Assembly (NCBI GenBank): GCA_026692885.1
Contig: JAPLNJ010000294.1
Coordinates: 1-13,145, forward strand
Origin: Planctomycetota bacterium
Lineage (GTDB): Bacteria; Planctomycetota; Planctomycetia; Pirellulales; Pirellulaceae
Direction: 5' to 3'
DNA: 13,145 nucleotides
Within the stretch, counting starts at the first letter, position 1, and every line of letters starts with the position of its first letter. The notes beneath the pieces were generated by a model. The model was not told where the DNA came from and made no database searches. It saw only the letters and a list, made by a program, of their open reading frames with translations. Made by a program: the position numbers and the translations under genes. This document shows, one piece after another, positions 9,501-12,500 of the stretch.

Positions 9501-12500
9501 TGGTTGCCGGAGGCGTCGGTAGCTGTGGTCCCCGATGTTTCGCCCAGACGCCAATATCCAATCGGAGCGTCGGCAAGAACTGCCTCGGCGTAGGTTTCGC
9601 CGCGGGTGAAGCTGTACGTAACCGGATCGCTATCGGGGTCGACCGCGTCGACGTCGTAGCGATAAGTAGTGAGGACGGCAGCTTCGGTGATGGGCAACGT
9701 GGTAATCACCGGCGGACGGTTGGGTGGGGCCTCGGTGACGGACAGCAGATAGCGTTGCTCGGCGGCGCCACCACGGCCGTCGGCAACGCGGAGGGCAAGG
9801 GAATAGACGCCGAGGTCATCCAGCGCTGGCAGCCAAGTAATCACGCCGGTGGCCTGGTTGATCTTCAGGTTCGGCGGAGCGGAGACCAGGGAGTAGGTGA
9901 GCGTGTCGCCGTCGAGGTCGGTGGCGTCGGCGTCGTAGGTGTACGGCCGGCCCGCCGAGGTCTCGACGACCGGCGTGCTGGTGAAGACCGGCGGTTCGTT
10001 TAGCTTGGCCAGGAAGACCAGGTCGTACGTGAACTGCACGCGGTTCGGGTTGTGGAAGACGGCGCTGACATAGCCGGTGATCTCGTCCGGCGTGAGCGAG
10101 TAGCCGGGCACGGCGGGCGAGAAGTCGTAGTACGGGGTGCCGTCAGACGTTACGCCGACGGTGTTGCGGACCGAGACGGTCGGGTCGCTGATGTTCCGCA
10201 CGCCGACGTAGAACGGGTTGTCGGCGTCGTACTCGCCCTGATTGCGGATCGCCAGTTCGGCGTATAGCAGCTTGTTCTGCTCGTCGAACGAAGTCCGGGC
10301 GTAGTCGGCGGCGAAGCTGGGCGAGACGTCGAACAACAGTTGAGCACTGCCACCGAGCTGTTGCGAGCCTTCGAGCGTCAACTGAGTGCTGGCCGATTGG
10401 CCGTACGCATCCAGGGCCGAGACTTCGAACGTGTTGCGGCCGGGCAGGATTGGCACGCGGGCGAAAAAGTTGCCTGCGGCGTCAACCACGTCGGCGGCTG
10501 TGCCGTTGATCAGGACGGCGACGATGCGGTTGGGGATGGTGGTGGGGCCGGGACCGACTTGAGTAATGGCGGTTGCTGTACCGCTGATCAGAACCTTCTG
10601 GCCAGCGAGGTATTGGTCTCCGTCGGCCGGCTGCGTGACGGTGATTGCTGGCGGCGGCAAGGCGGCGACCAGCAGGTCTCGGACGGTGGGCGTGGCGCCG
10701 GCATTCAGCGAGGTGAGTTTGATTTGGACTTGCAGGTACCGGCCGCGCAGACGATGGAGAGCCTCGCCGGGATTCACGGGGGTCCAGGACGTGGCTTCCA
10801 GCAGGTTGCGATCGTCGGACGTTCGGGCACGCAATTCGACGGCGGTGCCGATAGGGGCGACGGAGTGCATCGCGATGGTGCCCCACGGCTGGGCGTTCTG
10901 TTGGCTGTCGAAGATCTCGGTCCAGGTGCCGGTGGGCTCGGTGGCTCCGATGCGGATCGCGCCGGTCATGTCGCTGTAGTTGTAGGGGTAGTAGCCGGTG
11001 TCTCGTGTCAACACCACCTGATTGGTTGCCGGGTCGATTTTGAATGCCTTACTGGAGTTCAGGGAGGTGGTCCACACGTAGCCGTCCGCGTCCACCGCGG
11101 ACGCCTTGGTGGAGCCGTTCGCTCCTGGCACATCAACGTACTGGCTACTCAGCAACGTCTTGCCATCGTCCGCAAAAACCCACTTAAGCATCCCGTTGGC
11201 GTCGTACTTCCCAGCCCATACGCTACCGTTACGATCCACGGAGATCCCGCCCCCGCTCTCCCAGCCGTACGGTGCTGGATAAAGATTGACCTCGCCGGTG
11301 TTGGTGTCGTAGCGAATGAGTTGGTTGCCTTGGTAGGGCGAGCACCAGACGACGCCTCGCGAGTCGACCGTGATCCCGTACATCCCGGACTGCAGATCGA
11401 TTTGACCAAGGTACTGCTGGGTGGCGGTATCGATGGCATCGAGATACCGCGACGGGGCTGATGCGCTGTACAAGATCCCGTTGGGGGCAATGACAGCGCC
11501 GTAAGGGATTCCGTTGACGGGGACGACTTTCTCGAACTGGCCGGTGGCTTCGTCGAAGACCTCGTATTGGTGATGGTTGTAAAGTCCCACCCAAAGCTTC
11601 CCGTGGGTGTCCACCGCGATCCCGCGTGCACCGCCGCCGTACTGCCAGATGTCGGGATTCGTGGGGTTGCGTCCCGCGTGAACCACCAACGCGATGCGTT
11701 CATCATCCGGTTGCCCGTCCCCGTTCGCGTCCCACGGCAGGACCTCGTCACCCGTAATGTAACCGTCGCCGTTCAGGTCTTGGCAGGTGTCGACGACGCC
11801 GTTCCCGTTGCGATCAATGAATCCCGTGTTGAGGATCTTGACGGCGTTGCCCCAGATCGTCGCATTGTCCCCGCGGTTCGCCACCCAAGCGTCGCCATCC
11901 GGCGTGACACAGATGCGTGACGGGTCTGTGGCCGAGGTGGCGCCGGTGCGGTAGCGGCCGATCTCTTGGCCGGTTCGCGTATCGAACCGCGAAACAGTTC
12001 CTTCGCCACTGTTCGCAATCCAGATGAACGGGAAGGTTTGGATCTCGCCAGCAGCATTCAACTGGAGTTCGTCCGGGAAGTCCGTGTTGACGTTGAAAAA
12101 CGTGCCGAACTGGAAATCTTCGGTGGTGGTGAAGACGGCTTGGCCGGTGGGGTCCAGGAGTGTGTCGCCGACGGAGGATTGCGGCGGTGGGGAAGATGAG
12201 AGCGGGACGGATAGGGTCGCGAGGCTGCTGCCGGGCGACGGGACGTCAGGCTGGAAAGCCTGACCTACAGGGGCGGGGGCGGGAAGAATGGAAGGGATAA
12301 CGGCAAAATCGCTGATGCGGACGGTGGTGGTGCGATCGCTGTCGTTGTTGACCAGGCGGAAGATGAGCTTGACGGGCAGGCCGGCGGGTAAGTCGCTCAG
12401 ACCCACGGTTACCGTATGGCCGTCGAACGTGATGCCGGTGGGATAGGCGGCGGGTAGGTTCTCGCTGACGTTGAAGAAGGCGTCGCGGCCGACGGTGTAG

